Shown: positions 22,836 through 32,229 of the stretch, in pieces
Numbering within the stretch: position 1 is the first letter of the stretch
Layout: each line of letters starts with the position of its first letter
NCBI GenBank assembly: GCA_903833215.1
Contig: CAILEM010000010.1
Location: 1-64,000, forward strand
DNA: 64,000 nucleotides
Direction of reading: 5' to 3'
Source: an uncultured Armatimonadota bacterium
GTDB taxonomy: Bacteria; Armatimonadota; Fimbriimonadia; Fimbriimonadales; Fimbriimonadaceae
Notes under the pieces: generated by a model
What the model was told of the DNA's origin: nothing
Database searches by the model: none
Seen by the model: only the letters and a program-made list of their open reading frames with translations
Program-made: the position numbers and the translations under genes

Positions 22836-23633
22836 ATGAAAACTCACATCTCACTTGCGTCGATAGCTGCAGTGGCACTGCTACTATCTCAGTCGTTTCT
22901 TCTCTGTTCCTGCGGTGGAGGGTCGGTGGCCAACCGCATTTCCCCCAAACAGGCATCCAATCAAGTAGCAACCGCTACAACCCCAGACCAGATGCACACA
23001 GCCTTCAACGGTGTTGTTTCGACAACGGGCATCGTCAGGCTCACATCAACGTCGAATGGCATCGGAGCCATTACCGCTAATACCCAGCAGGGCTACGAAG
23101 AGTATCAGCTCAATGCCCCGCCAAGCGCATATCCAACGCTGAGGCAGGCCTACCAAACCATGAACTCCGATCCCCTCTTGGCTGGAATTCGGTTAACCTT
23201 AACGGCCGAAGATGTCGCGGCGAGCATCGACTCGAACCTCGCTTACGCGTATGCACATCTGAATTCAACCGAAAGCGCCACCCTTGTGTTGCTTTCCTCC
23301 TCTCCCGGACACATACCCAGTCAGCCCCCGACAATCACGGCTGATTCGACTCTGTGCCCACTTCAGCTACTCATGTTAGCGAAGTACTTGGGCTTGTTGG
23401 TCGCAACTCGGGGGAATTACCATCTCGGGCCTACTTCGGCATATCAGTCCTGCATCAACGGCTGCAATGCCGCCTATTACGCGACGATTGCTGCCATCGG
23501 TGCCTTGGTCGCTGCTTGCTCCTTCGGAAGCGGGTTCCTTCTGTCCGTTGTTTGCGGTGCCTTGGGTGCCGTCGATGCAGCTTTAGCGAGTGATGTAAGA
23601 GATCAATGTCGCCAAAACTGCCACCACCAGTAA
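22836..23633 (+). CDS. Lipoprotein of unknown function with a cysteine-rich hydrophobic tail
   Basis: The 265-aa protein starts at ATG 22836 after a gcaggagag site. A lipoprotein signal (SQSFLLCSC followed by GGGS) predicts lipidation at the second cysteine of that motif. Residues 30-185 are soluble with no known domain. The last 65 residues form a distinct module: spaced cysteines (SCINGCNAAYY, AACSFGSG, VVCGALG, DQCRQNCHH) between hydrophobic helices, suggesting a disulfide-linked helical hairpin. Such a tail is unusual on a lipoprotein. The YjbH-like gene follows 128 bp later in the same direction, which hints at a shared envelope role. Confidence 0.65.
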   Translation: MKTHISLASIAAVALLLSQSFLLCSCGGGSVANRISPKQASNQVATATTPDQMHTAFNGVVSTTGIVRLTSTSNGIGAITANTQQGYEEYQLNAPPSAYPTLRQAYQTMNSDPLLAGIRLTLTAEDVAASIDSNLAYAYAHLNSTESATLVLLSSSPGHIPSQPPTITADSTLCPLQLLMLAKYLGLLVATRGNYHLGPTSAYQSCINGCNAAYYATIAAIGALVAACSFGSGFLLSVVCGALGAVDAALASDVRDQCRQNCHHQ

Positions 23634-23669
23634 AGGACCGGACTTGGCTGCCGGGCCTATTGGATCAAC

Positions 23670-23702
23670 GTACGCCTACCAAAGGATTCTTGGTAGGCGT
23701 AC
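23670..23702 (+). other. Perfect 13-bp stem-loop between the lipoprotein and YjbH genes
   Basis: GTACGCCTACCAA (23670-23682) pairs perfectly with TTGGTAGGCGTAC (23690-23702) around a 7-nt loop. There is no U-run, so it may be a processing site, attenuator or partial terminator that sets the ratio of the two products. Confidence 0.6.
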
Positions 23703-23761
23703 CAGGCAAATCACTACTCAGAGAGCGAACTCTTCACCGACTCTCTTTTCATGGAGGGGGA

Positions 23762-25684
23762 ATGACACATTCAAAACGACCTTGCGCTTGGACCCGTCGG
23801 ACTTCTACGGTGCCTATCCCACGCGTATCCACACTGTTGCCATTAGTAGTGGCTCTCACATCTCCAGCATCTGCTCAGGACAGAGCAAATCACGACGATG
23901 TCACCGCCGGCGCCTTCTCTGGATTGTTCCGGATGCCAACGACTTCCGTGGTTCGTGAAGGGGATATCCTCCTCTCATATAGCAGTGGAGAAGTGGTCCG
24001 TTTGGCTCGCCATCAGCATGGAATCAGTTCTCGAGCGGATAGCTACAATTTCACTCTTGGGTTCTTACCGGGGCTCGAAATTGGGGCTTCATTTCTATCT
24101 CCATCAGTATTTAATGGCCAACTCGACGATCGAGCGTTCTCGCTAAAAATCGCACCGTTGACGGAGGAGCGAAACGGCATCTCCTTTGCCCTCGGTGCGA
24201 CAGACGTCCAGGGCACCCAGAGAAGAGGCTCTCAATATGCCGTCTTGGGAAAAAGGGTGGGTTGCATAAGCTTATATGGCGGGGCTTCAGACGGCCAATA
24301 TCGAGGACCGATGGGCGGATTCTCCGTGGCCGTCAATCGGTCCCATTCATTGTGTTTCGAGGAGATGGGTGGGACCCCGATGCTTGGGTTGAAGTCTCAC
24401 CTGAGCGCACGGCTAAGTACGGCGATCGGCCTTGACCAAAAAGGTGGGCCGTTCTGTGGAGTGGGCTATTCATCTCCCCTGAAAACGATGGGTGACGTCG
24501 CATCGGAAGTTGAAGCGGCACCACATGTCCTCGACAGCCCCGCGCTGCAAGTTTCGAAGATCTGTCATGGCAGAGCCACCTGGAATGAAATCGATGGAAC
24601 CCTGCACGTCACCTATGACGACGTGGAAGTCCGGGACCCAATCTATACGCTTGGAGAAGTCATGCGACTGTGTGCATCCCAGGCTACCGAGAGGACTTCG
24701 GCGATTCGAATTCAGGTGACACGTTTTGGCCAGGACCTCGTTACCTTGCGTGGTCCAGCAGTCGATATAAGGTCATTCCTTCACGGAAAGATCACCACCG
24801 GGGAGTTCCTAGATCGTGTCGACATAACCGACTCGCAAGATGAGGACAATGCTCCAACCGAGGGTGCCACAAAAGCAGGAAGTTCCCCTACGGTATTGGT
24901 AACGCTCGAACCGGCCATTGGATACCGACTCGGACTCAAAAACCACCTACCCAACCGCGAGTGGTTCACCGCCACGGCCATCGCTACGCTTCCGAATAAC
25001 CTCCTCGCGGTTGTATCGCAAGACATATCACTGTGGAATACCCTCGACAACACCGCTTCGACTTCGATGCCAGGAGTAGGACTATACGCTTCGGAATCGT
25101 TTGCACCAGGATTTTGGACGCTCTTCGGACTGGATCGAGAGTCGGGATCGAAATGGTCCGCCGCTTTACGAACAAGCTATAGTTCGCCAGATTGGCCGCT
25201 GCAGCTTTCGGCTGGCCTTAGGAAGATCCTCGAGGGGTCGGAGCATCCAAGCTATTACGGTCAAGTCGGCGTAGAAGCCTACAGGGGAACCCTGTCGCTT
25301 TGGGCGCGAAAAGAGCGATATCTAGCAAGTGATGCCGGAGAATCCATCGGTGCGACACGCCGCTTTGGACAGACGTTTGTCACGATCTCAGCGCTCCGTA
25401 CTCACTACCCTGAGGGTATTCCTTACTTCGGCGGTCCATTGGAGAAGATCGGTATCGACCTCCAATTTCCACTGCCAGGAGCCTCTGTTGACATTGGTAA
25501 GGTACGAATTGCAACAAATGCAACCGCCAACTTCGCCTACATGCCAACCGTGAGGACGGCCCCGCCGAATGGTTTAGGCGAGCTCGACAAACCCCTACTA
25601 ACCCCCGAGACTCTCACCGGTCGTTACCAATTGACGGCCCTCCAAATAAAGCAGAGAATAGGAGAAATTCAAAAGAGATCCTAG
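23762..25684 (+). CDS. YjbH-domain outer-membrane protein
   Basis: This 640-aa exported protein starts at ATG 23762 with a ggaggggg site and a signal peptide ending PASAQ. The opening GAFSGLFRMPTTSVVREGDI and the following beta-strand pattern match YjbH-like proteins, which form an outer-membrane barrel and belong to exopolysaccharide export loci in Proteobacteria. The usual partner genes (YjbE/F/G-like) are not present; the only near partner is the cysteine-tailed lipoprotein. Length is near that of family members. The function in polysaccharide export is inferred from family context only. Confidence 0.72.
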   Translation: MTHSKRPCAWTRRTSTVPIPRVSTLLPLVVALTSPASAQDRANHDDVTAGAFSGLFRMPTTSVVREGDILLSYSSGEVVRLARHQHGISSRADSYNFTLGFLPGLEIGASFLSPSVFNGQLDDRAFSLKIAPLTEERNGISFALGATDVQGTQRRGSQYAVLGKRVGCISLYGGASDGQYRGPMGGFSVAVNRSHSLCFEEMGGTPMLGLKSHLSARLSTAIGLDQKGGPFCGVGYSSPLKTMGDVASEVEAAPHVLDSPALQVSKICHGRATWNEIDGTLHVTYDDVEVRDPIYTLGEVMRLCASQATERTSAIRIQVTRFGQDLVTLRGPAVDIRSFLHGKITTGEFLDRVDITDSQDEDNAPTEGATKAGSSPTVLVTLEPAIGYRLGLKNHLPNREWFTATAIATLPNNLLAVVSQDISLWNTLDNTASTSMPGVGLYASESFAPGFWTLFGLDRESGSKWSAALRTSYSSPDWPLQLSAGLRKILEGSEHPSYYGQVGVEAYRGTLSLWARKERYLASDAGESIGATRRFGQTFVTISALRTHYPEGIPYFGGPLEKIGIDLQFPLPGASVDIGKVRIATNATANFAYMPTVRTAPPNGLGELDKPLLTPETLTGRYQLTALQIKQRIGEIQKRS

Positions 25685-25689
25685 ACAAT

Positions 25690-25745
25690 GAACACCTCCA
25701 CCGCCGTAGTCGACGTCTCCCTGGCGTCGTCCGGAACGTGGAGGT
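25690..25745. repeat. Family B-like intergenic repeat (variant with CGTCCGGAAC)
   Basis: CCGTAGTCGACGTCTCC followed by TCGTCCGGAACGTGG resembles the block at 34680-34720 and the tail of the block at 45421-45475. It lies between the YjbH gene and the permease gene. Confidence 0.6.
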
Positions 25746-25839
25746 ATTAAGAGCTTCCACCAGAAATGACCCTATCACAACACCTGGACGCACAACGTAA
25801 CTAGGAAAGGAAACGCCGGATACCCGCGTAGAATAGCCC

Positions 25840-27051
25840 GTGAGTGGCATAAGCAGGCTCGGCGCGAACATCCAACAGGCGCTCCGAAGCCTCATTGAAT
25901 CTTGGACACGTTCGCTCCTGAGCGCGACCGGAGTCCTTGTGGGTTCTGCCGCGGTCGTCCTCTTGGTGAGCATCGCTCAGGGTGTTCGCAACGACGTCTC
26001 TGGCCAAGTTCGCGACATCGGAGTCAACGTCCTCGTCGTGATCCCGGGCCGCATCGAATCGGGAACGTTCAACCCGAACCTGGGTGGCATGAGCTATCTG
26101 ACCGATGAGGATGTGGTCAGCCTGAGAAGAGTGTCTGGCGTGGCCAGGTCGGAGCCGTTCACATTTGTCGGCGGAGGCATTCACCGAGGCAAAAAGGTCG
26201 CCACACCACTTCTCGTCGCGACCACCCCCGGCTGGTTCGATATGCACCCCACGAAACTGTCGGGCGGGCGTACATTCACCGATGCTGACGACCATCAAGA
26301 TGTCGTCGTTTTGGGGGCACTCGCCAAAAATGAACTCTTCGGAGATGCTCCAGCTGTCGGTCAGAAGGTCGAGGTCAACCAACGGCCTTATACAATCATT
26401 GGGGTTACCGACGACAAGAAGCAAGAGCAGAGTTTGATGAGCTTCGGCAGCTTCCAAAACCTTGTCTACCTACCGTATCGCCGCCTAAAGGCGCTCCAGC
26501 CGGACCTACCTCTCTCTAGGATCATGGTCCAGATACGGACTGACGCCGAGCCGAAGCGGCTCGTCAAGGCGCTCGATTCCACCCTGGGCAAGCGACTTGA
26601 CCGACAGCAGTATCAGGTTTTAACCCAAGAAGATCTCTTGGGGCTCGTTTATAAGTTATCCGGAATACTCACGTGGCTCTTGACGGGCCTAACATCGATC
26701 TCCCTCTTCGTCGGTGGTGTTGGCATCATGGCGATCATGCTGATGGCAGTCACCGAGCGAACGAAGGAGATCGGCATTCGCAAAACCGTCGGGGCCAGGC
26801 GATCCGACATTTTTAGCCAGTTCCTTGTAGAAGCCGCCGTCTTGGCGACTCTGGGCGGCTTTTTGGGCTTGGGATTAGGTGCTGCTGTCGATGCTGCCCT
26901 CGCCAAATGGACCCCCATCAAGCCCGACATCACCACCGGCGTCGTACTTCTCGCGTTTGGCCTTAGCCTCGGCGTCGGCATCGTTTTCGGGCTCATTCCC
27001 GCTGTAAGAGCCAGTCGACGAGATCCGGTTGAGGCAATTCGCTCGGAATAG
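25840..27051 (+). CDS. MacB/FtsX-type ABC transporter permease
   Basis: The 403-aa protein has the classic MacB layout. It has one N-terminal transmembrane helix (LLSATGVLVGSAAVVLLVSI, about 23-43) and a large periplasmic MacB_PCD domain (about 45-265, with MSYLTDEDVVSL and GRTFTDADDHQDVVVLG). Three C-terminal helices form the FtsX core, around GGVGIMAIMLMAVTERTKEI and GIRKTVGARR. It starts at GTG 25840. Such permeases need a separate LolD/MacB-like ATPase, and none is encoded beside it, so it either uses a distant ATPase or has lost its partner. Confidence 0.9.
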   Translation: MSGISRLGANIQQALRSLIESWTRSLLSATGVLVGSAAVVLLVSIAQGVRNDVSGQVRDIGVNVLVVIPGRIESGTFNPNLGGMSYLTDEDVVSLRRVSGVARSEPFTFVGGGIHRGKKVATPLLVATTPGWFDMHPTKLSGGRTFTDADDHQDVVVLGALAKNELFGDAPAVGQKVEVNQRPYTIIGVTDDKKQEQSLMSFGSFQNLVYLPYRRLKALQPDLPLSRIMVQIRTDAEPKRLVKALDSTLGKRLDRQQYQVLTQEDLLGLVYKLSGILTWLLTGLTSISLFVGGVGIMAIMLMAVTERTKEIGIRKTVGARRSDIFSQFLVEAAVLATLGGFLGLGLGAAVDAALAKWTPIKPDITTGVVLLAFGLSLGVGIVFGLIPAVRASRRDPVEAIRSE

Positions 27052-27208
27052 TGCCAGCTTTTTTGGTCCTTTTTGCTCTATCTCTAGCAGCAACGTCGCT
27101 CAAAACGACAATTTGAGTTACGATTCCGTCCGTCTTCTCAGAGCCCAGACGCAGATGTCTGACAAGGAGAATCGATTCTCGGCCTATTGCACGGGCTGAC
27201 TGTTTTCA

Positions 27209-29248
27209 ATGCTACTAAGTCTTTTGTGTTTTTTCGTGTCTGGGACCTCCACTCAAGTGGAGCCAATCCAGTGGTCCACCGGGGAGATGACCCTCGGCAT
27301 AACCTTGAGTTGCCCCTATGGGCTTGGGGTTTGTTATCCGGAAATCCATACCGCCCTGACTCGAATTCCTGGGTTGGAAACGATCTCCGAGACCGCTGAT
27401 CCAAACTCTTGGACCTGCCGTATCCATATGGCGAAGAACAAGATTTTGCGACCCTACGAACTGGATGCCTACCTGAGATCCCTTCACGCCGGTGCGACCT
27501 TGCGAGGCATTGAGGCAACCGTTGAGGGGCATCTCGAGGGAAGGGAAGGGACCTACTCCATCGTATCAGGGTCCAGCCGCTTGCCTTTGGAGGGATTGCG
27601 GGACACCGTCTATTGGGATGCCCGAAACAAACGTCCCAAACCTCTGTCGTCCGCCGACCGTCAAGCTTACGCAGATTTAGTCCAGTCGATCCAAGTGGGA
27701 TCGACTGTCAGGGTGACGGGTGTCTTGAGGGACCAATCGGAAACAGATATTCCTGCCCTGGAGGTCAGATCATTTGTCCGAATCAACCTTGATAAGGCTG
27801 GTTCTCATCCTGATGAAGCGACAGATGGCCTCATTGCCGATTTGCCGATCCCCGTAGAGCTCCAAGAGAATCCACCGGCGAATCCCATCTCAAGATTGGC
27901 CACATCCGACCCTTCGGTCATTGGAAGCTGGGGGCCAGTTCATCCTGCCCCGAAAGCAGCCGTGCATGCGCACCTCAACCCAAATGGCAAAGTCATGTTC
28001 AATGGCCTTGATGCGGAGATGCATACATTTGGTGCAGATGGTGTTCTAGGTACAGCTCAAACAGCTCCTTACAATGTGTTTTGTGGTGGCCACGCGTTTG
28101 CTGCCGATGGAAAGCTATTCATTTCGGGAGGGAATGGCCCGCAGATCACGGATGGTGACGATAGGGCAACAATCTATGACTCTGTGAGCGATAAGTGGAC
28201 AGTCTTGCCGTCGTCTGGCATGCTTCGCTGGTATCCAACTGTCGTTCAGATGCCGGGCAAGCAGATGTTGACATTGGGGGGATCATGCCCGAGTGATCAG
28301 CATTTGGGGGACATTCCGCAAATCTGGAACGGTGTCGAATGGATCAACCTCACCGGTGCGAGGCGCAAAGTTCCACAGTATGCCCAAGCCTATGTTGGAC
28401 CTGATTCCCGCGTCTTTGTAGCGGGGCCGGATCAAGTCTCGCTTTACCTCGACACCATGGGAATTGGGCATTGGAGCACGGGGCCAACCCGAACTTTCGC
28501 TGCTCGGGACTATGGTTGCTCGGTGATGTATTTGCCTGGAAAGGTCTTTTACGTGGGCGGTGGAAATCCGCCAACTCCGACATCAGAGTCGATTGATTTG
28601 AACTCGGCAAATCCCGCATGGCAAGCGATGGCCGCAATGCACTTTGCCCGCAGGCAATGCAATGCGACCCTCTTGCCCGATGGCACGATTCTGGTGAACG
28701 GTGGAACCAACAGTGCTAAATTCGACGATCCCGCGAACCCGGTAAATCAGTCTGAAATTTGGAATCCCACAACCAACACTTGGACTCTCGCAGCACCCCA
28801 AAAGGTCTATCGTGGATATCATTCGACCTCAATCCTGATGCCAAACGGCAAAGTCTTTTCGTGTGGAGGGACCGCCAGCGTTAATGTCGAGGTGTTTGCG
28901 CCACCTTACCTCTTCAAGGGCCCTCGTCCTGTGGTTTTGGCTGCTCCTAAGCAGATCATCGGTGGTCAGCAATTTAGCGTCATCTGCCCTGACACGACGA
29001 AGATCCGGAAGGTTTCCCTGATATCGCTTGGCTCGGCGACCCATGCCGGGAATCGAACCCAGAGATTCCAATGGCTGTCATTCTCTGCCAACAAAGGAAG
29101 CCTAACCATAACCGCTCCGACCGTGACACCCATGAACCCGGCCGGTTGCTATCTTCTGTTTGTCCTCAATGATAAGGGCGTGCCCTCTGTCGCGAAGTTC
29201 GTTCAGCTACAGCCGTCTCATGCGCTTCAACCTGAATCTCCGATCTAG
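27209..29248 (+). CDS. Galactose-oxidase-like copper-radical oxidase with an unusual N-terminus
   Basis: The 679-aa protein contains a galactose-oxidase-type propeller followed by a DUF1929 C-terminal domain. The residues that build the copper-radical site appear intact: Cys292 in NVFCGGHAF (partner of the Tyr-Cys crosslink), Tyr342 in RWYPTVVQ, Tyr537-His538 in RGYHSTS and His612 in ATHAGNR. So oxidation of a primary alcohol or aldehyde to give hydrogen peroxide is plausible. The first 100 residues are not part of known family members. They have a beta-alpha-beta-beta-alpha-beta pattern with CPYGLGVC, like a heavy-metal-associated domain, then an OB-like segment to about 195. A short hydrophobic N-terminus could be a signal peptide. 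Confidence 0.85.
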   Translation: MLLSLLCFFVSGTSTQVEPIQWSTGEMTLGITLSCPYGLGVCYPEIHTALTRIPGLETISETADPNSWTCRIHMAKNKILRPYELDAYLRSLHAGATLRGIEATVEGHLEGREGTYSIVSGSSRLPLEGLRDTVYWDARNKRPKPLSSADRQAYADLVQSIQVGSTVRVTGVLRDQSETDIPALEVRSFVRINLDKAGSHPDEATDGLIADLPIPVELQENPPANPISRLATSDPSVIGSWGPVHPAPKAAVHAHLNPNGKVMFNGLDAEMHTFGADGVLGTAQTAPYNVFCGGHAFAADGKLFISGGNGPQITDGDDRATIYDSVSDKWTVLPSSGMLRWYPTVVQMPGKQMLTLGGSCPSDQHLGDIPQIWNGVEWINLTGARRKVPQYAQAYVGPDSRVFVAGPDQVSLYLDTMGIGHWSTGPTRTFAARDYGCSVMYLPGKVFYVGGGNPPTPTSESIDLNSANPAWQAMAAMHFARRQCNATLLPDGTILVNGGTNSAKFDDPANPVNQSEIWNPTTNTWTLAAPQKVYRGYHSTSILMPNGKVFSCGGTASVNVEVFAPPYLFKGPRPVVLAAPKQIIGGQQFSVICPDTTKIRKVSLISLGSATHAGNRTQRFQWLSFSANKGSLTITAPTVTPMNPAGCYLLFVLNDKGVPSVAKFVQLQPSHALQPESPI

Positions 29249-29270
29249 GTTCTGATGCCTCAGAACCTAG
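29245..29270. terminator. Bidirectional hairpin between convergent genes
   Basis: CTAGGTTCTGA (29245-29255) pairs perfectly with TCAGAACCTAG (29260-29270) around TGCC. It overlaps the stop codon of the oxidase gene and lies 12 nt from the stop of the convergent propeller gene. Confidence 0.75.
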
Positions 29271-29282
29271 ACTCCTCTCGCC

Positions 29283-32123
29283 TCAAGGCGTAACGGAAAG
29301 CGAGGTCGTTTTCACGATTCCGGCAAGACTGGCAGTCAGCGTCACAGACGTCTGCACCGTCACTTTGCTGTGGGCAACTTTGAAGGTGGCACTTGACTTC
29401 CCAGCCGGCACTGTAACCGTAGCTGGCGGCTTTGCGGCAGCAGTATTTGAGCTCTGAAGGTTCACAACCAACCCGCCAGTTGGGGCAATGCCAGTTAGAG
29501 TGACCGTTCCCGTAACCACCGTATTAGACAACCCCTTCACCGTATTGGGTGAAACGGAGACTGAGGACAGGAATGGCTGCTGAATCGTGATCTGTGCCGG
29601 CTTAGAACTTGCTCCAAGTTTCGCCGTCACTGTGGCTGTCGCCGAGACCTTGACGGCTTTCGTCTTCATCGTAAATAGGGCGACAGAGCCGCCTACGCTC
29701 ACAGAAACAGTCGCTGGCACCGTTACGGATGGCGAATTTGAGCTTGTGTTCACGACAACCGGACCGTTCGCAAAGCTCGGAATGCCGTTCAAAGTGATCG
29801 TTCCCGCCGTATTTGAGCCGCCCGTAACAACCGACGGTCCAATGCTAAGTGAAAGAACCTTAAACGGGTCAAGAGACAATGTGCCGGTTCGTGTGAGTCC
29901 GCCTGCCTTCGCCGAAATCGTGAAGACCTGAGTTGTCGTGACTTTCTTGTGGGTTACGGTGAACGTTGCAGACTGCGCCCCAGCCGCAATCGTCACCGAG
30001 GTAGGAACTTTGGCAAGAGTCGAACTAGAGCTTGAAAGAGTGACCACTTGGCCCCCCGTCGGAGCAGGTCCGGTGAGGCTCACCGTACCCGACACGACGG
30101 TTTGCGATCCACCAACTGCAGGATTCGGTGAGAGCACGACACTGTCTAGCGTGGGAGCTTGGATTGTTAACTGTGAATTCAGCGATGTTCCGGCGAACGA
30201 CGCAGTAATGGTTGCCGTCATCGTACTACTCACCGACTTCGTCGGAATGACAAACGACCCTGATTTGGTACCACCACCGATAAAGGCAGAAACGGGGATG
30301 AGGGCATTTGCACTACTGGATGTCAATCCAACAGAAATGCCACCACTAGGCGCAAAGCCAGAGAGAGTGACTGACCCCGCCGACTGACCTCCGCCAACGA
30401 TCGTTGTCGGCGTAATCGAGAAATTCGTAAGTGTCGGCGGAAGAATGCTTAAGGTTGCTGACTTCGTGACTCCATTAAGGGTTGCCTTGACGTTGGCTGT
30501 CGTTTGCACCAGGACTCCAACTGTATTGATAACAAATGTTCCGGTTGTCGAACCCGCACTCACCGTTATGGAGGCGGGAACGCTGGCGCTTCCGTTATCA
30601 ACCGACAAAGCTACGAGTGTTCCGCCTGCGGGCGCTGGCGTACCCAAACTTACTGTTCCGGTTGAGGAGTTGAATCCCTGCACTGTAGTGGGGGAAACAG
30701 AGACGTTCGACAGGGTTGCTGGCGGCGTCAAGTTCAGTGTCGCGGACTTCGAGCTCGTTCCGGATGTTGCTGCGATCACCACATCCAGATTTGACTGGAC
30801 CTGACTTGTCGTGGCGGTAAAGGTCCCCGTCGTGCTGCCCGCCGGAATAGTGATTGAGGCCGGAACCGTCACGGCAGCGTTTCCACTCTGCAGTGTCACG
30901 AGGTCGCCACCGGTCGGCGCGGCCTGAGTTAAAGTTACTGTTCCGGTTGAAGTCGATCCCCCCGTCACACTTGTCGGATTGAGGGTGATGCTAGTGATAG
31001 GAACAGTAGTCACCTTGGTGCCGATCGCGTAAAACTTGAAGTCCCCGGACCCAACCAGGAGAACTCCATCGGCTCCGATGACAGGGCCATTATTTGCAAA
31101 TCCTCCCGTGCCAAACACCCACTTCTGGGAGCCATCAGGGTTCAGCGCGTAGATATTGAAGTCCATTGAGCCGAAATAAACCGTTCCATCGTTGCCAATC
31201 GCAGCCGAAGACTCAATAGACCTGCCCGCCGTGAATTTCCACTTCAACGTTCCGTCTGACTTGATCGCGTAAAAATTCTTGTCGTCAGAGCCAATATAGA
31301 CGGTGTCATCCGAGCCAATTGCGGGTGATGCCCACACGAGACCGTTCGTAGAGAACACCCACTTCTGGCTTCCGTCCGACTTGAGCGAGTAGACCTTGTT
31401 GTCCCAGCAGCCAAAAGTGATCGAGCCATCGGAACCGATCGCAGGTGCCCCCACGATCCCCGCATTGGATGGCACGGTGTAGTTCCATTTCTGGGTGCCA
31501 TCGCTGTTCAGTGCGTACAGGACTCCTGCTTGACATCCAAAGTAAATCGTGCCATCAAGTCCAACTGCCGGTGAGGAATTCACTCCGCTATAGACTGGGT
31601 ACTGCCAATACTGATTTCCGCTTGGGCTGAGGGCATGAAGGTAGCCATCGTTGGTGCCAAAGTAGACTGTCCCGTTTGGCCCAAAAGCCGGTGCCGTTGC
31701 AGCGTAGCCGCCACAAGGGTAACTCCACTTCTTTGTGCCATTGGTATTGACCGCGTAGAATTTATAGTCGTCTGAGCCGACATAAATCGTCCCATCGTCC
31801 CCGACACCAGGTGCGCCGTAGATCTGTGATCCCGTCGCGAAACTCCACTTCTGAGTCCCATCTGCATTCAATGCCAGTAGGTTGGCGGCTGCGCCAAAAT
31901 AGATGGTCCCGTCCTGGGCCACCACTGCTGGTGATAGCGTGTTGTAGGTTCCTGCTGCAAACATCCACCGCTGGATTCCGTTGGACCCACCCGAAACACC
32001 TACCGCAGTGTTGAGATTATTCTGCCGAAACATCGGCCATGGGGAACCGATTTGCTGTGCGTGGGAAGTGAACGAGAGAGCAAGCAAGCTGAAAACTGAA
32101 GCAAGGCGGAATTTATTAAACAT
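29283..32123 (-). CDS. Secreted PQQ-type propeller with six tandem Ig-like repeats
   Basis: The 946-aa protein begins with a signal peptide (MFNKFRLASVFSLLALSFTS, cleavage after HAQ). Residues 30-370 carry about eight PQQ-like blades, each containing DGTIYFG...ALNADGTQKWSF or close variants, a known outer-membrane or extracellular scaffold type. From about 375 to the end, six Ig-like modules of about 95 aa repeat, each opening with a Val-x-Gly-Gly motif after a proline (such as LNPTSVTGGSTSTGTVTL) and carrying VTVPAGKSSATFKV-like strands. The architecture suggests a surface adhesion or stalk protein. The very regular codon use gives long open antisense frames, which are shadows. Confidence 0.82.
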   Translation of the reverse strand: MFNKFRLASVFSLLALSFTSHAQQIGSPWPMFRQNNLNTAVGVSGGSNGIQRWMFAAGTYNTLSPAVVAQDGTIYFGAAANLLALNADGTQKWSFATGSQIYGAPGVGDDGTIYVGSDDYKFYAVNTNGTKKWSYPCGGYAATAPAFGPNGTVYFGTNDGYLHALSPSGNQYWQYPVYSGVNSSPAVGLDGTIYFGCQAGVLYALNSDGTQKWNYTVPSNAGIVGAPAIGSDGSITFGCWDNKVYSLKSDGSQKWVFSTNGLVWASPAIGSDDTVYIGSDDKNFYAIKSDGTLKWKFTAGRSIESSAAIGNDGTVYFGSMDFNIYALNPDGSQKWVFGTGGFANNGPVIGADGVLLVGSGDFKFYAIGTKVTTVPITSITLNPTSVTGGSTSTGTVTLTQAAPTGGDLVTLQSGNAAVTVPASITIPAGSTTGTFTATTSQVQSNLDVVIAATSGTSSKSATLNLTPPATLSNVSVSPTTVQGFNSSTGTVSLGTPAPAGGTLVALSVDNGSASVPASITVSAGSTTGTFVINTVGVLVQTTANVKATLNGVTKSATLSILPPTLTNFSITPTTIVGGGQSAGSVTLSGFAPSGGISVGLTSSSANALIPVSAFIGGGTKSGSFVIPTKSVSSTMTATITASFAGTSLNSQLTIQAPTLDSVVLSPNPAVGGSQTVVSGTVSLTGPAPTGGQVVTLSSSSSTLAKVPTSVTIAAGAQSATFTVTHKKVTTTQVFTISAKAGGLTRTGTLSLDPFKVLSLSIGPSVVTGGSNTAGTITLNGIPSFANGPVVVNTSSNSPSVTVPATVSVSVGGSVALFTMKTKAVKVSATATVTAKLGASSKPAQITIQQPFLSSVSVSPNTVKGLSNTVVTGTVTLTGIAPTGGLVVNLQSSNTAAAKPPATVTVPAGKSSATFKVAHSKVTVQTSVTLTASLAGIVKTTSLSVTP

Positions 32124-32229
32124 CAGGAAACCTAGGCCCTATGCATAACATAGCACCGTGTTAAGGAATTGGGGGAAAGACTAGGGTCGATTTCTCAATT
32201 CATAATGAGATGACCTATCGTCACTCGCA

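Noticed and set aside
29587-30804. Long open frames on the plus strand within the propeller/Ig gene
   Set aside because: They are antisense shadows produced by the very regular Val/Thr/Ser codons of the repeats. They have no ribosome-binding sites, and their boundaries follow the Ig repeats.
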